Part shown: one piece after another, positions 18,149-27,225 of the stretch
Layout of the letters: every line of letters starts with the position of its first letter
Numbering within the stretch: the stretch's first letter is position 1
Assembly: GCA_016720395.1 (NCBI GenBank)
Contig: JADKKR010000008.1
Location: forward strand, 248,001-312,000
Direction of reading: 5' to 3'
DNA length: 64,000 nt
From: Geobacteraceae bacterium
GTDB taxonomy: Bacteria; Desulfobacterota; Desulfuromonadia; Geobacterales; Pseudopelobacteraceae
The notes under the pieces: generated by a model
Database searches by the model: none
The model's input: the letters and a program-made list of their open reading frames with translations, nothing else
What the model was told of the DNA's origin: nothing
Position numbers and translations under genes: made by a program

Positions 18149-18164
18149 TGGCACATTAGTTGCT
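18149..18164 (+). promoter_or_regulatory. Sigma-54 (-24/-12) promoter of the mobA-fdnGHI operon
   Basis: TGGCAC-ATTAG-TTGCT matches the consensus TGGCAC-N5-TTGCW exactly, with correct GG-to-GC spacing. Transcription should begin near 18175, upstream of mobA (18274). The 347-base region around it (17927-18273) is strongly AT-rich and holds no gene. Confidence 0.85.
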
Positions 18165-18273
18165 AATTAATAACGTAGTTCTGGCACTTCGCATTCATGT
18201 TGTTATGCAGAGACTCTTTGCCATAGCGTTGCAGTCATGGTTAACCCATTTGAGCCGAAGAAGCGGTGCTGAA

Positions 18274-18951
18274 ATGATTCATGAAGTATACAGCAAAGAA
18301 GACAGGCGGATCCCGGAAGTGACGGGTGTGATCCTGGCCGGAGGGCAGTCCTCGCGCATGGGGAGCAACAAGGCTCTGTTGCCGTACCGGGGAGGACGGT
18401 TTATCGAAGCGATCCATCGGCTGCTGTACGGCATCTTTCCCGAAGTAATTCTCGTTACGAACAACCCCGAACAGTACGATTTCCTGCCCTGCAGAAAGGT
18501 GCCTGATCTGTTTGAAGGGGCGGGGGTTCTGGCAGGTATTCATTCAGGACTGTATCACAGCAGCAACCCGGCCATCTTTGCCGTTGCCTGTGACATGCCC
18601 TATCTGACAGACGCCTTGATCCGGCACATGGCCTGCCGTGCCGATGTCGGCGGTGTGTTGATTCCGGAAAGCCCGAAAGGACTTGAGCCGCTCCACGCGG
18701 TGTATGGGAAGGGGTGCCTGGCAGCCATTGAGTCAACCCTGCTGAGCGGGCAGAGACGAATTGTCTCGTTTTTTGACCGCGCTAATGTCAGCAAGATGAA
18801 TGTGGAGCAGGTTGCCTATTTCGATCCGTCATTTGATTCGTTCAAAAATATCAACACCCCCCGTGATTATTACGAGCTCCGCGACGGTGAGCGCGCTACA
18901 GAACAGCATGTCGAGGAGGAGAGGGTTTCTACCGTGCGCAGAAGTCATTAG
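18274..18951 (+). CDS. mobA: Molybdenum cofactor guanylyltransferase MobA
   Basis: 225 residues. It transfers GMP from GTP to molybdopterin, forming the MGD cofactor used by formate dehydrogenase and nitrate reductase. The N-terminal nucleotide motif LAGGQSSRMGSNKALLPY is diagnostic, and VACDMPYL provides the metal-binding Asp. An in-frame start at 18160 would lie inside the sigma-54 promoter, so ATG 18274 is chosen, though its ribosome site is weak. It precedes fdnG by 126 bases, fitting a supply role for that enzyme. Confidence 0.9.
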   Translation: MIHEVYSKEDRRIPEVTGVILAGGQSSRMGSNKALLPYRGGRFIEAIHRLLYGIFPEVILVTNNPEQYDFLPCRKVPDLFEGAGVLAGIHSGLYHSSNPAIFAVACDMPYLTDALIRHMACRADVGGVLIPESPKGLEPLHAVYGKGCLAAIESTLLSGQRRIVSFFDRANVSKMNVEQVAYFDPSFDSFKNINTPRDYYELRDGERATEQHVEEERVSTVRRSH

Positions 18952-19077
18952 AGCGCTTCTGAAGTTATTATCTTCATATTTGAAGCAGAAGATGGATCAT
19001 CAAAAACCTTTTAAACGGATCACATGAACAGTAACCGGCTAATTCTGTTGAATCAATTGAGTATGAAAGGAGGAGTT

Positions 19078-22000
19078 ATGGGAATGTCTGTTTCACGAAG
19101 AGATTTTTTCAAGCTTTCCGGCACCGGACTGGCGGCCAGCCTTGGCATCAGTCTCGACCCGCTGGAGTCCAAGGCCGAGGACCTGCCGATCCGCTACGCC
19201 AGGGAGACCACCACCATCTGCCCCTACTGTGCCGTCGGCTGCGGCATGATAGTTCACACCCTGGCGGGCAGCATCATCAATGTGGAGGGTGACCCCGACC
19301 ATCCGATCAATGAGGGCTCTCTCTGCCCGAAGGGGGCCTCGGTCTACCAACTGCGCGATAACAAGGCCCGCATCACGAAGCCGATGTACCGCGCAGCCGG
19401 AGCCTCGGAGTGGAAGGAGGTCAGCTGGGACTGGACGATCGACGAGATCGCCAAGCGGGTAAAGAAAAACCGTGATGCCACCTTTACAGCTACCTCCAAG
19501 ATCAAGATCAAGGAAAAGGTCGGCGCCGTAGAGGTGGAGAAGGAGATCGAGGCCGTGGTGAACCGCACCATGGGCATGGCCTCGGTTGGTAGTGCCGCGC
19601 TGGACAACGAAGAGTGCTACCTGTACCAAAAATTCCTGAGGGGGTTAGGCCTGGTGTATATCGAACACCAGGCGCGCATTTGACACAGCGCAACAGTTGC
19701 GGCTCTGGCAGAGTCGTTCGGACGCGGTGCAATGACGAACCACTGGATTGACCTGAAGAACTCTGATGTAATCCTGATCATGGGGGCCAACCCCGCTGAA
19801 AACCACCCGGTCTCCTTCCGCTGGATCATGAAGGCCAAGGACGCCGGCGCCAAGGTGATCTGCGTCGATCCCCGCTTTACCCGCAGTGCCTCCAAGGCCG
19901 ATGTCTACGCAGCCCTCCGTTCGGGGACCGATATCGCCTTCCTGGGCGGAATGATCAACCATATCCTGCAGAACAAGCTCTTCTTTGACGAGTATGTCAA
20001 AAACTACACCAACGCCTCCTACCTGGTGAACGGCGACTTCAAGATGCCGGGCGAACTGGCCGGTCTCTTCTCCGGTTATGACGCCAAGAAGCGCAGCTAC
20101 AACGCCAAGGAGTGGGATTTCCAGAAGGACGCCGACGAGAGCGTCAAGAAGGACCCCACCCTGCAGAGCCCCTCCTGCGTCTTCCAGCTGATGAAGAAGC
20201 ATTATTCCCGCTACACGCCGGAACTGGTCTCCAGGATCACCGGTACGCCGAAGGAAAAACTGCTGGAAGTCTACACCCTGTTCGCCTCCACCGGCAAGCC
20301 GGACAAAGCCGGCACCTCCATGTACGCCATGGGCTGGACCCAGCATACGGTCGGTACCCAGAACATCCGCGCCATGTCGATCATCCAGCTGCTGCTGGGC
20401 AACATGGGCATCCCCGGCGGCGGGGTGAATGCCCTGCGCGGAGAATCCAATGTCCAGGGCTCCACGGACCACGGACTGCTCTTTCATATCCTGCCCGGTT
20501 ACCTGCCGGTGCCGTCGGCCGACCTGAAAGACCTGGCCGCCTACACCACCAAGGTCACACCGGTCTCCAAGGACCCGCAGAGCGCCAACTGGAAACAGAA
20601 CCAGGGCAAGTATTTCGTCAGCTACCTGAAAGCCATCTACGGCGCCAAAGCGACCATCGAGAACGACTATGGCTACCATTGGCTGCCCAAGCTGGACCCG
20701 GGCATGAACTGCTCCTGGCTGATGATCTTCGACAAGATGATCCGCGGGTCACTGAAAGGCTTCTTTGCCTGGGGCCAGAACCCGGCCTGCTCCGGCACCA
20801 ATTCCAACAAGGTCCGCAATGCCATGGCCAAACTGGACTGGATGGTGACGGTCAACCTGTTTGATAATGAGACCGCCTCATTCTGGAAGGGACCGGGGAT
20901 GGACCCCGCCCAGGTCAAGACCGAGGTCTTCCTGCTGCCGGCCGCGGCCTCCTTCGAGAAGGAGGGCAGTATCACCAATTCCGGGCGCTGGGCCCAGTGG
21001 CGCACGGCGGCGGTCAAACCGCTCGGACAGAGCAAGCCGGACGCCGAGATCATTCACGAGCTGTACCAGAAACTGAAGGAGATGTATGTCAAAGAGGGTG
21101 GGGCACTTCCGGAGCAGCTGCTCAACCTGACCTGGAATTACGGTTTCAAACGTGCCGACGGCACCATCCGCTCCATCGATCCCCATCTGGTGGCCAAGGA
21201 GATCAACGGCTATTTCATCGATGACGTCGAAGACAAGCCCAAACCGCCCAAGCCGGGCGACAAGCCGCTGCCGGCCAAGAACCCCTGGGATCCCAAGAAG
21301 CTGCTGGGCAAAAAGGGTGAGCTGGCAGCCGGTTTCGCCCAGCTGCAGATCGACGGCAGCACCTCCTGCGGAAACTGGATCTACTGCCAGAGCTACAACG
21401 AGAAGGGCAATATGATGGCCCGCAGGGTCAAGAAAGATCCCACCGGGCTGGGATTGTTCCCGGAATGGTCCTGGTGCTGGCCGGTCAATCGCCGCATTAT
21501 CTACAACCGTGCTGCGGTTGATCTGAACGGCAGACCCTACAACATGAAGAAGGCGGTTATCTACTGGAATCCGAACGCTGTACAGCCGACCGGTGCCCTG
21601 GGTGCCTGGGTCGGAGATGTGCCGGACGGCCCCTGGCCTCCGCTTGCCAATGAGAAAGAGGGCAAACTGCCCTTCATTATGCAGGTGGACGGCCTTGGTT
21701 CGCTGTTCGGCAAGGGGATGAAGGACGGACCCTTTCCCGAACATTACGAGCCGGTCGAGTGCCCGGTACCGGAAAACCTCATGTCCAAGCAGCTCAGCAA
21801 TCCGGCTGCTAAAAACTTCAACGACGCCAGTATCAAGGAGGACGTACTGGCCACCTGCGATGTGCGTTTTCCCCTGGTGGCTACCACCTACCGCGTTACC
21901 GAGCACTGGCAGACCGGGGTAATGACCCGCAACACCCCCTGGTTGCTGGAGCTGCAGCCGCGCCAGTTCTGCGAGATCAGTGTCGAGCTCGCTAAGGAAA

Positions 22001-22260
22001 AGAAGATCAGCAACGGGGATATGGTCGAAATCTCGTCAGCGCGAGGAAAGATCGATGCGGTGGCAATGGTGACCCAGCGCATCCGGCCTTTTAAGATCGG
22101 CGACCGGTTGGTACACGAGATCGGCCTGCCCTACTGTTTCGGCTGGCACACACCCGGCGTGGGGGATGCCGCCAACCTGTTGACCCCGACCGCCGGGGAC
22201 GCCAATACGATGATTCCTGAGACCAAGGCCTTCATGGTCGGCATCCAGAGAAAGGGGTAA
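19078..22260 (+). CDS. fdnG: Formate dehydrogenase-N-type alpha subunit, selenoprotein (TGA = Sec202)
   Basis: 1060 residues when the TGA at 19681-19683 is read as selenocysteine. It oxidises formate at a Mo/W-bisMGD centre. The twin-arginine signal SRRDFFKLSG (Arg7, Arg8) directs export. The [4Fe-4S] ligands are Cys48, Cys51, Cys55 and Cys83. The TGA is followed by His, as at the catalytic Sec of FdnG/FdhF, and reading continues in the same frame with clear FdnG sequence (MTNHWIDLKNSDVILIMGANPAENHP). ATG at 19078 is chosen for its AAAGGAGGAG site and the Tat motif. Conventional gene callers would split this gene in two. Confidence 0.95.
19681..19715 (+). promoter_or_regulatory. Selenocysteine codon and candidate SECIS hairpin in fdnG
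   Basis: Downstream of the TGA, GGCTCT-GGC-AGAGTC (19701-19715) can form a six-pair hairpin. A competing CGCAA/TTGCG stem lies closer (19689-19701). Bacterial SECIS elements sit in the coding region just after the UGA and bind SelB. The exact fold is not settled by eye. Confidence 0.55.
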
Positions 22261-22264
22261 CCAG

Positions 22265-23065
22265 ATGACTGACACGATCAAGACTGAAAATCGGAAAGGT
22301 TTTCTGGTGGACACTTCCCGCTGCATCGGGTGCCGCTCCTGCCAGGTGGCCTGCAAGCAGTGGAACAAACTGGATGCCGACAAGACAAAGAACCAGGGGA
22401 CCTTCGAGAACCCGCGCGATCTGACCCCGGCATTGTACAACCGGATAAAATTCGTCGAAAAAGCCGACGACAAAGGGGAGATGAGCTGGCGTTTCCTCAA
22501 CGAGCGCTGCATGCACTGCGGTGATGCGGGCTGCATGAAGGTCTGCCCCTCGCCGGGCGCTCTGTACCGGACGAAGGACGGCATCGTGGCCTACAACCGT
22601 GACAAGTGCATTTCCTGCAAGTACTGCGTATCGGCATGTCCCTTCAATATCCCGCGCTACGACCAGGATGAGAAGGTCTCAAAATGTCATCTCTGTCTCG
22701 ACCGTATCGGAGGAGGGATGGCGCCGGCCTGCGCCAAGGCCTGCCCGACGGAGACCCTGAAATTCGGCAGCCGCAGCGAACTGATCGCCAAGGCAACAGC
22801 AGCCAAGAAAACGCTCTACGGTGTGGACGATCTGAACGGCCTGGGAGTGGTCTACGCCCTGGAAGGACCACCGGAACAGTACGGACTGACGGCCAATCCG
22901 AGTATACCGTTCTCGATCTTCCTCTGGAAGGACGTCATCAAGCCGCTGGGTATTCTCGGCTTCTGGGGGAGTATCGGCGCCATGCTGCTGCACTATGTGA
23001 CCATCGGCCCCAAGCGGATCGAGGAAGAACATGAAGAAGGGAAGGAGGCCGGTCATGATCAGTAG
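22265..23065 (+). CDS. fdnH: Formate dehydrogenase-N iron-sulfur (beta) subunit
   Basis: 266 residues. It carries electrons from FdnG to the membrane cytochrome. Four ferredoxin-type Cys groups are visible: C20-C23-C26-C30 (CIGCRSCQVACK), CMHCGDAGCMKVCP, CISCKYCVSACP and CHLCLDRI...CAKACP. A C-terminal membrane helix (LGILGFWGSIGAMLLHYV) anchors it, as in E. coli FdnH. It starts four bases after the fdnG stop and overlaps fdnI. Confidence 0.93.
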   Translation: MTDTIKTENRKGFLVDTSRCIGCRSCQVACKQWNKLDADKTKNQGTFENPRDLTPALYNRIKFVEKADDKGEMSWRFLNERCMHCGDAGCMKVCPSPGALYRTKDGIVAYNRDKCISCKYCVSACPFNIPRYDQDEKVSKCHLCLDRIGGGMAPACAKACPTETLKFGSRSELIAKATAAKKTLYGVDDLNGLGVVYALEGPPEQYGLTANPSIPFSIFLWKDVIKPLGILGFWGSIGAMLLHYVTIGPKRIEEEHEEGKEAGHDQ

Positions 23066-23675
23066 ATATATCGAGCGATTTTCAACTAGAGAGCGGGTAC
23101 TGCACTGGTTTGTGACCGTTACCTTCTTCACTCTGCTGCTGTCCGGCCTGGGTCTGTACTCGCGCCTGTTCACCGGCTATTTCAACCTGTTCGGCAACGG
23201 AATTAATGCCATTCTGGTTCACAAGATCGCCGGGGTGTTGTTCTTTGTCAGTTCAGTACTGCTGTTTCTCGACAACCGGACCCGTGTCACCGAATTTGAT
23301 GAGGACGACCGCGAATGGTTCAGGCAGGGCGGCGGGTACCTGACCAGGGAGGACAGCAACCTGGCGGTCGGCAAGTTCAACGCCGGACAGAAGATGTTTG
23401 CCGTCTTCATCGGTCTGGCAACGCTAATACTCGGCATTACCGGAATGTTCATCTGGGCCCCCGCACTTTTCCCGCGTTGGATCGTACAGCTTTCACTTAT
23501 GCTGCACGGCCTGATGTTTGTCGGTTCGATCATGTTCGTGGTGGTGCATGTCTATCTTGCCACCATCGGTAATCCCGGCACACTGGAGGCCATGCTGTGG
23601 GGACGGGTCTCCCGTGCCTGGGCCAAACACCATCATCCCAAATGGTATAAAGAGGTCACCCGGGAGAATCAATAG
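23055..23675 (+). CDS. fdnI: Formate dehydrogenase-N cytochrome b556 (gamma) subunit
   Basis: 206 residues with four membrane helices (about 14-37, 51-70, 111-135, 147-170). His residues in ERVLHWF, LVHKIAG, LMLHGLM and VVVHVYL suit two b-type hemes. It passes electrons from the iron-sulfur subunit to quinone. ATG at 23055, preceded by AAGGAGG, overlaps the end of fdnH by 11 bases and is preferred to an earlier in-frame start at 23031. Confidence 0.92.
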   Translation: MISRYIERFSTRERVLHWFVTVTFFTLLLSGLGLYSRLFTGYFNLFGNGINAILVHKIAGVLFFVSSVLLFLDNRTRVTEFDEDDREWFRQGGGYLTREDSNLAVGKFNAGQKMFAVFIGLATLILGITGMFIWAPALFPRWIVQLSLMLHGLMFVGSIMFVVVHVYLATIGNPGTLEAMLWGRVSRAWAKHHHPKWYKEVTRENQ

Positions 23676-23701
23676 AATTGAAACTGCAATGCACTTCCAT
23701 G

Positions 23702-23717
23702 GGCGGCTTCGGCCGCC
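23702..23717 (+). terminator. Terminator-like hairpin between fdnI and fdhE
   Basis: GGCGGC-TTCG-GCCGCC followed by TTTCTTTT. It lies 26 bases after fdnI and may reduce fdhE expression relative to the structural genes. Confidence 0.75.
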
Positions 23718-23747
23718 TTTCTTTTAGCGACCGAAAGGAATCAACCA

Positions 23748-24590
23748 ATGTCCACAATCAATCACAAGATCGCCTGCCTTTCAGATGCTGCGAAAACGTC
23801 ACCCGAGTACGCAGGGATCGTGCCGCTCTTCGTCGAACTGTTCCGTTACCTTGAAAAGGACGGGCGTGATAGCGGGATAACATTCAAGATATCCCGTACC
23901 AGTCAGACCGAAAGAGTTCAAGGCGGATTTCCGCTACTGTCAGCAGATGATCTGATTGTTGATTTACCTGTCTGTCGCAGGTTTCTGAAGGGGGCCATTG
24001 ATGTACTCAAGCGGATGGGGAGTGCCGGCGATGAAGGCCTGGTCGCAATTGTCGCAGCTCTGGATTCCGAAGCCATCAATCTGCCGGCCGTATTCAGGTC
24101 GATCCTGGAGCGGAACCGGTCGGTCATCGACGATGCTTCGGAGGGGATCGATGTTCCCGCGCCTCTGCTGGAATATATCTGCGAGTTGCCGTTAAAAAAT
24201 GCATTGGAGCAGTTTGCCTGCGGCGTTACAGCGGAAGAGTTCGAAGGTTGGCAGGAGAGTTACTGCCCGGTATGCGGTTCCCGTGCGGGTATGGCAGAAC
24301 TGAGCGGTGAAGAGGGGCGGCGTTCTCTCTGCTGCTCTGCCTGCACCTTCCGCTGGCCGTTCAAGCGGATTCAGTGCCCGTTCTGTGGCAACGAGGACGT
24401 AGAAAAACTGTCCTACTTCACCGCCGGTGAAGGGGCGACGCGTGTCGATACCTGCAAGGCCTGCAGTCGCTACATCAAGACCCGTGATGCCCGCAAGGGC
24501 AACAGCGATATACCGCTGGATGTTGAAGACCTCCTGACGATGCACTTGGACCTGCTGGCTGCGCGGGAGGGACTGGAACGGGGGAAGTAG
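23748..24590 (+). CDS. fdhE: Formate dehydrogenase maturation protein FdhE
   Basis: 280 residues. A cytoplasmic accessory protein that binds FdnG and helps activate it. The C-terminal rubredoxin-like part has four Cys pairs: CPVCG (from Cys173), CCSAC, CPFCG and CKAC. The N-terminal half is helical. The gene follows fdnGHI and converges on recN with a five-base gap. Confidence 0.92.
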   Translation: MSTINHKIACLSDAAKTSPEYAGIVPLFVELFRYLEKDGRDSGITFKISRTSQTERVQGGFPLLSADDLIVDLPVCRRFLKGAIDVLKRMGSAGDEGLVAIVAALDSEAINLPAVFRSILERNRSVIDDASEGIDVPAPLLEYICELPLKNALEQFACGVTAEEFEGWQESYCPVCGSRAGMAELSGEEGRRSLCCSACTFRWPFKRIQCPFCGNEDVEKLSYFTAGEGATRVDTCKACSRYIKTRDARKGNSDIPLDVEDLLTMHLDLLAAREGLERGK

Positions 24591-24595
24591 GCGGG

Positions 24596-26266
24596 TCAGC
24601 TCCGGGTTGAAGCGGTTGCCTTGAGCATCTCGGCGGCATGGGTAAGGGCGGAATCGGTGATCTTCTCGCCGGCCAGCAGTCGTGCTATCTCGCGGGTGCG
24701 GGCATCACCGGAGAGATGTGCCGCCGACGTCGTGGTCCTGCCGCCCTGGACCAGCTTTTCGATCCGCAGATGGTGATGCGCGCAGGAGGCCACCTGGGGC
24801 AGGTGGGTGATGCAGAGCACCTGCTGGCGTCCGGCGACATTACGCAGTTTCCTGCCGACCAGCTCGGAGGTGGCCCCGCTGATGCCGGTGTCAACCTCGT
24901 CAAAGATCAGCGTCGGCACGTCTCCCTCGGGAAGCACCTGCTTGAAGGCCAGCATCAGGCGTGACAATTCTCCCCCGGAGGCGATCCTGGCCAGCGGTCG
25001 CGGCGGTTCGCCCGGGTTGGGCGAGAAGAGGAACTCGACCCGCTCAAAGCCGCTTGTGCGCGGCTCCGGCAGCGGTTCCAGCGCGGCTTCGATAACGGCG
25101 CCCTTCATGGCCAGCTGGTGCGCCTCCGCCTCCAGAGCCCGCTTCAGTTTCTCCGCTCCGGCGCTGCGCCGGGAGGTGAGTTCCGTTCCGCTGGCTGCCA
25201 CTTCTTCCGTCAGTCTCCTGTAGTCCGCTTCCAGGTTCCGCCGGTCGTGCTCCAGCCGGAGGAGACCTTCCAGTTCATTGTCGGTCTGTTCCCTGAAGGC
25301 CAGAATCTCCTCCACCGTAGAGCCGTATTTCCTTTTCAGCCGGCCGATCAGGTCAAGCCGGTCATCGATCAGCTGCAGGGTGGCCGGGTCCGCTTCGATG
25401 CGCGAGGAGTAGTCGCGCAGCTCGATGGCGGCGTCCTCCAGCTGCAGGTAGGCACTTTCCAGCGTTGCCGCCAGCCCGGTCAGTCCATGGTCTATTGCGG
25501 CAATATCCCTGACAGAGGCCGAAATGCGGCGCAGCTGGCCGAGGATGGCACCGTCGCCGCCGTAGAGCAGCTCGAAGGCCTCCGAGCTGACGCTGCCCAG
25601 CTTCCCGGCACTGGCCAGGACCTGACGCTGATCCTCGAGCTCCGCCTCTTCTCCGGGCTTCAATCCCGCGGCAGCGATCTCCCCGGATTGGAACGAGAGC
25701 AGGTCGACCCGGCGGGCGCTCTCCCGTTCCTGCTCATCCAGCTGCTCCATACGATCCCGTACGGTCTGCAGCTGTCGGAAGGTCTCTGCAAAGCGGTCAC
25801 GCACGGCTGTAGTCCCTGCGAAGGCATCCAGCAGGGCCAGCTGGTTTTCCGGTCTCAAGAGAGTCTGCGATTCGTGCTGGCCGTAGATATTGATCAGGCA
25901 GCGGGTGATATCCGCCAGCAGGGCCAGGGTGGCCATGCTGCCGTTGAGGTAGATGCGGTTCTTGCCGGCGCGCGAGATGGAGCGCTTGACCAGCAGCTCA
26001 TCATCGCAGTCGAAGCCCGCTTCAGCCAGCTGCTCGCGGATCTGCGGCAGCCCGGAGATGTCGAAGATCGCCTCAACGGTGGCCTCCTCCTCGCCGGAGC
26101 GGATCAGGTCGCTGGAGGCCCGTCCGCCCATGACCAGGCCGACGGCATCGATGATGATCGATTTGCCGGCCCCAGTCTCGCCGGTCAGTACGGTCAGGCC
26201 GGGCTTGAAGGCGATCTGCAGGCTGTCGATGATGGCGATGTTCCTGATGGTCAGATCGGTCAGCAT
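24596..26266 (-). CDS. recN: DNA repair protein RecN
   Basis: 556 residues. An SMC-like ATPase in double-strand break repair. Walker A GETGAGKS lies near residue 31, a long coiled-coil middle follows (about 150-370), then ASGGELSRLMLAFK signature and LIFDEVDTGISG (Walker B). Last gene of the valS-nadK-recN run. Confidence 0.95.
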   Translation of the reverse strand: MLTDLTIRNIAIIDSLQIAFKPGLTVLTGETGAGKSIIIDAVGLVMGGRASSDLIRSGEEEATVEAIFDISGLPQIREQLAEAGFDCDDELLVKRSISRAGKNRIYLNGSMATLALLADITRCLINIYGQHESQTLLRPENQLALLDAFAGTTAVRDRFAETFRQLQTVRDRMEQLDEQERESARRVDLLSFQSGEIAAAGLKPGEEAELEDQRQVLASAGKLGSVSSEAFELLYGGDGAILGQLRRISASVRDIAAIDHGLTGLAATLESAYLQLEDAAIELRDYSSRIEADPATLQLIDDRLDLIGRLKRKYGSTVEEILAFREQTDNELEGLLRLEHDRRNLEADYRRLTEEVAASGTELTSRRSAGAEKLKRALEAEAHQLAMKGAVIEAALEPLPEPRTSGFERVEFLFSPNPGEPPRPLARIASGGELSRLMLAFKQVLPEGDVPTLIFDEVDTGISGATSELVGRKLRNVAGRQQVLCITHLPQVASCAHHHLRIEKLVQGGRTTTSAAHLSGDARTREIARLLAGEKITDSALTHAAEMLKATASTRS

Positions 26267-26286
26267 AGAACCTCGATAAGTCTGTT

Positions 26287-26352
26287 CCTGGTTCGATGTT
26301 CAAGGTTCAAGGTTGAAAACCACGAACCGGGAACGTTGAACCTCGAACCGGT
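26287..26352. repeat. Imperfect palindromic intergenic element between nadK and recN
   Basis: A 66-base element built of GTTCAAGG/GGTTCGA-type units. Its ends (CTGGTTCGATGTTCAA at the left; complement of CGGTTCGAGGTTCAAC at the right) are inverted copies, and TTCAAGG is repeated in tandem inside. It looks like a member of a dispersed repeat family; the window shows one copy. Confidence 0.55.
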
Positions 26353-26354
26353 TT

Positions 26355-27218
26355 TCATCGTTCGCCCCACTTGAGCTTGGTCCTTAACACCTCGAAGTAG
26401 TCGCGGGTCTTGGACATGACCAGTGCGGTGGTCATCAGTGCCTTGCGCACTTCGACCGAATCCCCCTCGTGCAGTTCGAAACCGACCTGGCCGTCCAGGG
26501 TCAGGTAGACCTTTTCATCGAAGGACGAGGCCACGGTGATGGAGATGATCGATTCGTCGGTGACCACGATCGGCCGGTTGGTCAGGGTATGCGGGCAGAT
26601 CGGGGTGATGACGATGCAGCTCATCAGCGGGTGGATGATCGGACCGCCGGCAGACAGGGAATAGCCGGTGGAGCCGGTGGGGGTTGAGATGATCAGGCCG
26701 TCGGCCTTGTAGGTGGTCAGGAAATGGCGGTTGACCTTGGTCTCCAGGTCGACGATGCGGGCCAGGGCGCCCTTGTTGATGACCATATCGTTCAACACAT
26801 GGCATTTCTCGATCTGCTGCCCCTCGCGATGGAGGGTCACCTCCAGCATCATCCTCTCGGAGACGCGCGGATTGCCTTTGAGCACCTTCTCCAGGCGGGT
26901 GTACAGCTCCTCGACGGTGATCTCGGTCAGGAAACCGAGACTGCCCAGGTTGACCCCCAGGATCGGGATATCCCTGCCGCTGAAGAGGCGCGCCACGGAG
27001 ATCAGGGTGCCGTCACCCCCCAGCACGACCACCAGTTCGGCCTGGTTAAGAATCTCCTCCTCTGTCAGCGCTGCGGGGTAGCCCAGCTGGCGTGTCAGCT
27101 GCTCCTCGGGCAGAGGCGTGCAGCCTTTCTCCTCCAGCCAGTTAATCAGGTCGCCGGCAATCCCCAGGCAGCGGGGATCATGGACCTTGGCGAATATGGC
27201 GACGTTCTGGATCTGCAT
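26355..27218 (-). CDS. nadK: NAD kinase
   Basis: 287 residues. Phosphorylates NAD to NADP. The GGDGT motif (VVLGGDGTLISVAR) near residue 65 is the active-site loop. NDMVINKGALARI and TPTGSTGYSLSAGGP form the nucleotide-binding region. Located seven bases after valS. Confidence 0.95.
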   Translation of the reverse strand: MQIQNVAIFAKVHDPRCLGIAGDLINWLEEKGCTPLPEEQLTRQLGYPAALTEEEILNQAELVVVLGGDGTLISVARLFSGRDIPILGVNLGSLGFLTEITVEELYTRLEKVLKGNPRVSERMMLEVTLHREGQQIEKCHVLNDMVINKGALARIVDLETKVNRHFLTTYKADGLIISTPTGSTGYSLSAGGPIIHPLMSCIVITPICPHTLTNRPIVVTDESIISITVASSFDEKVYLTLDGQVGFELHEGDSVEVRKALMTTALVMSKTRDYFEVLRTKLKWGER

Positions 27219-27225
27219 GGGTCAC

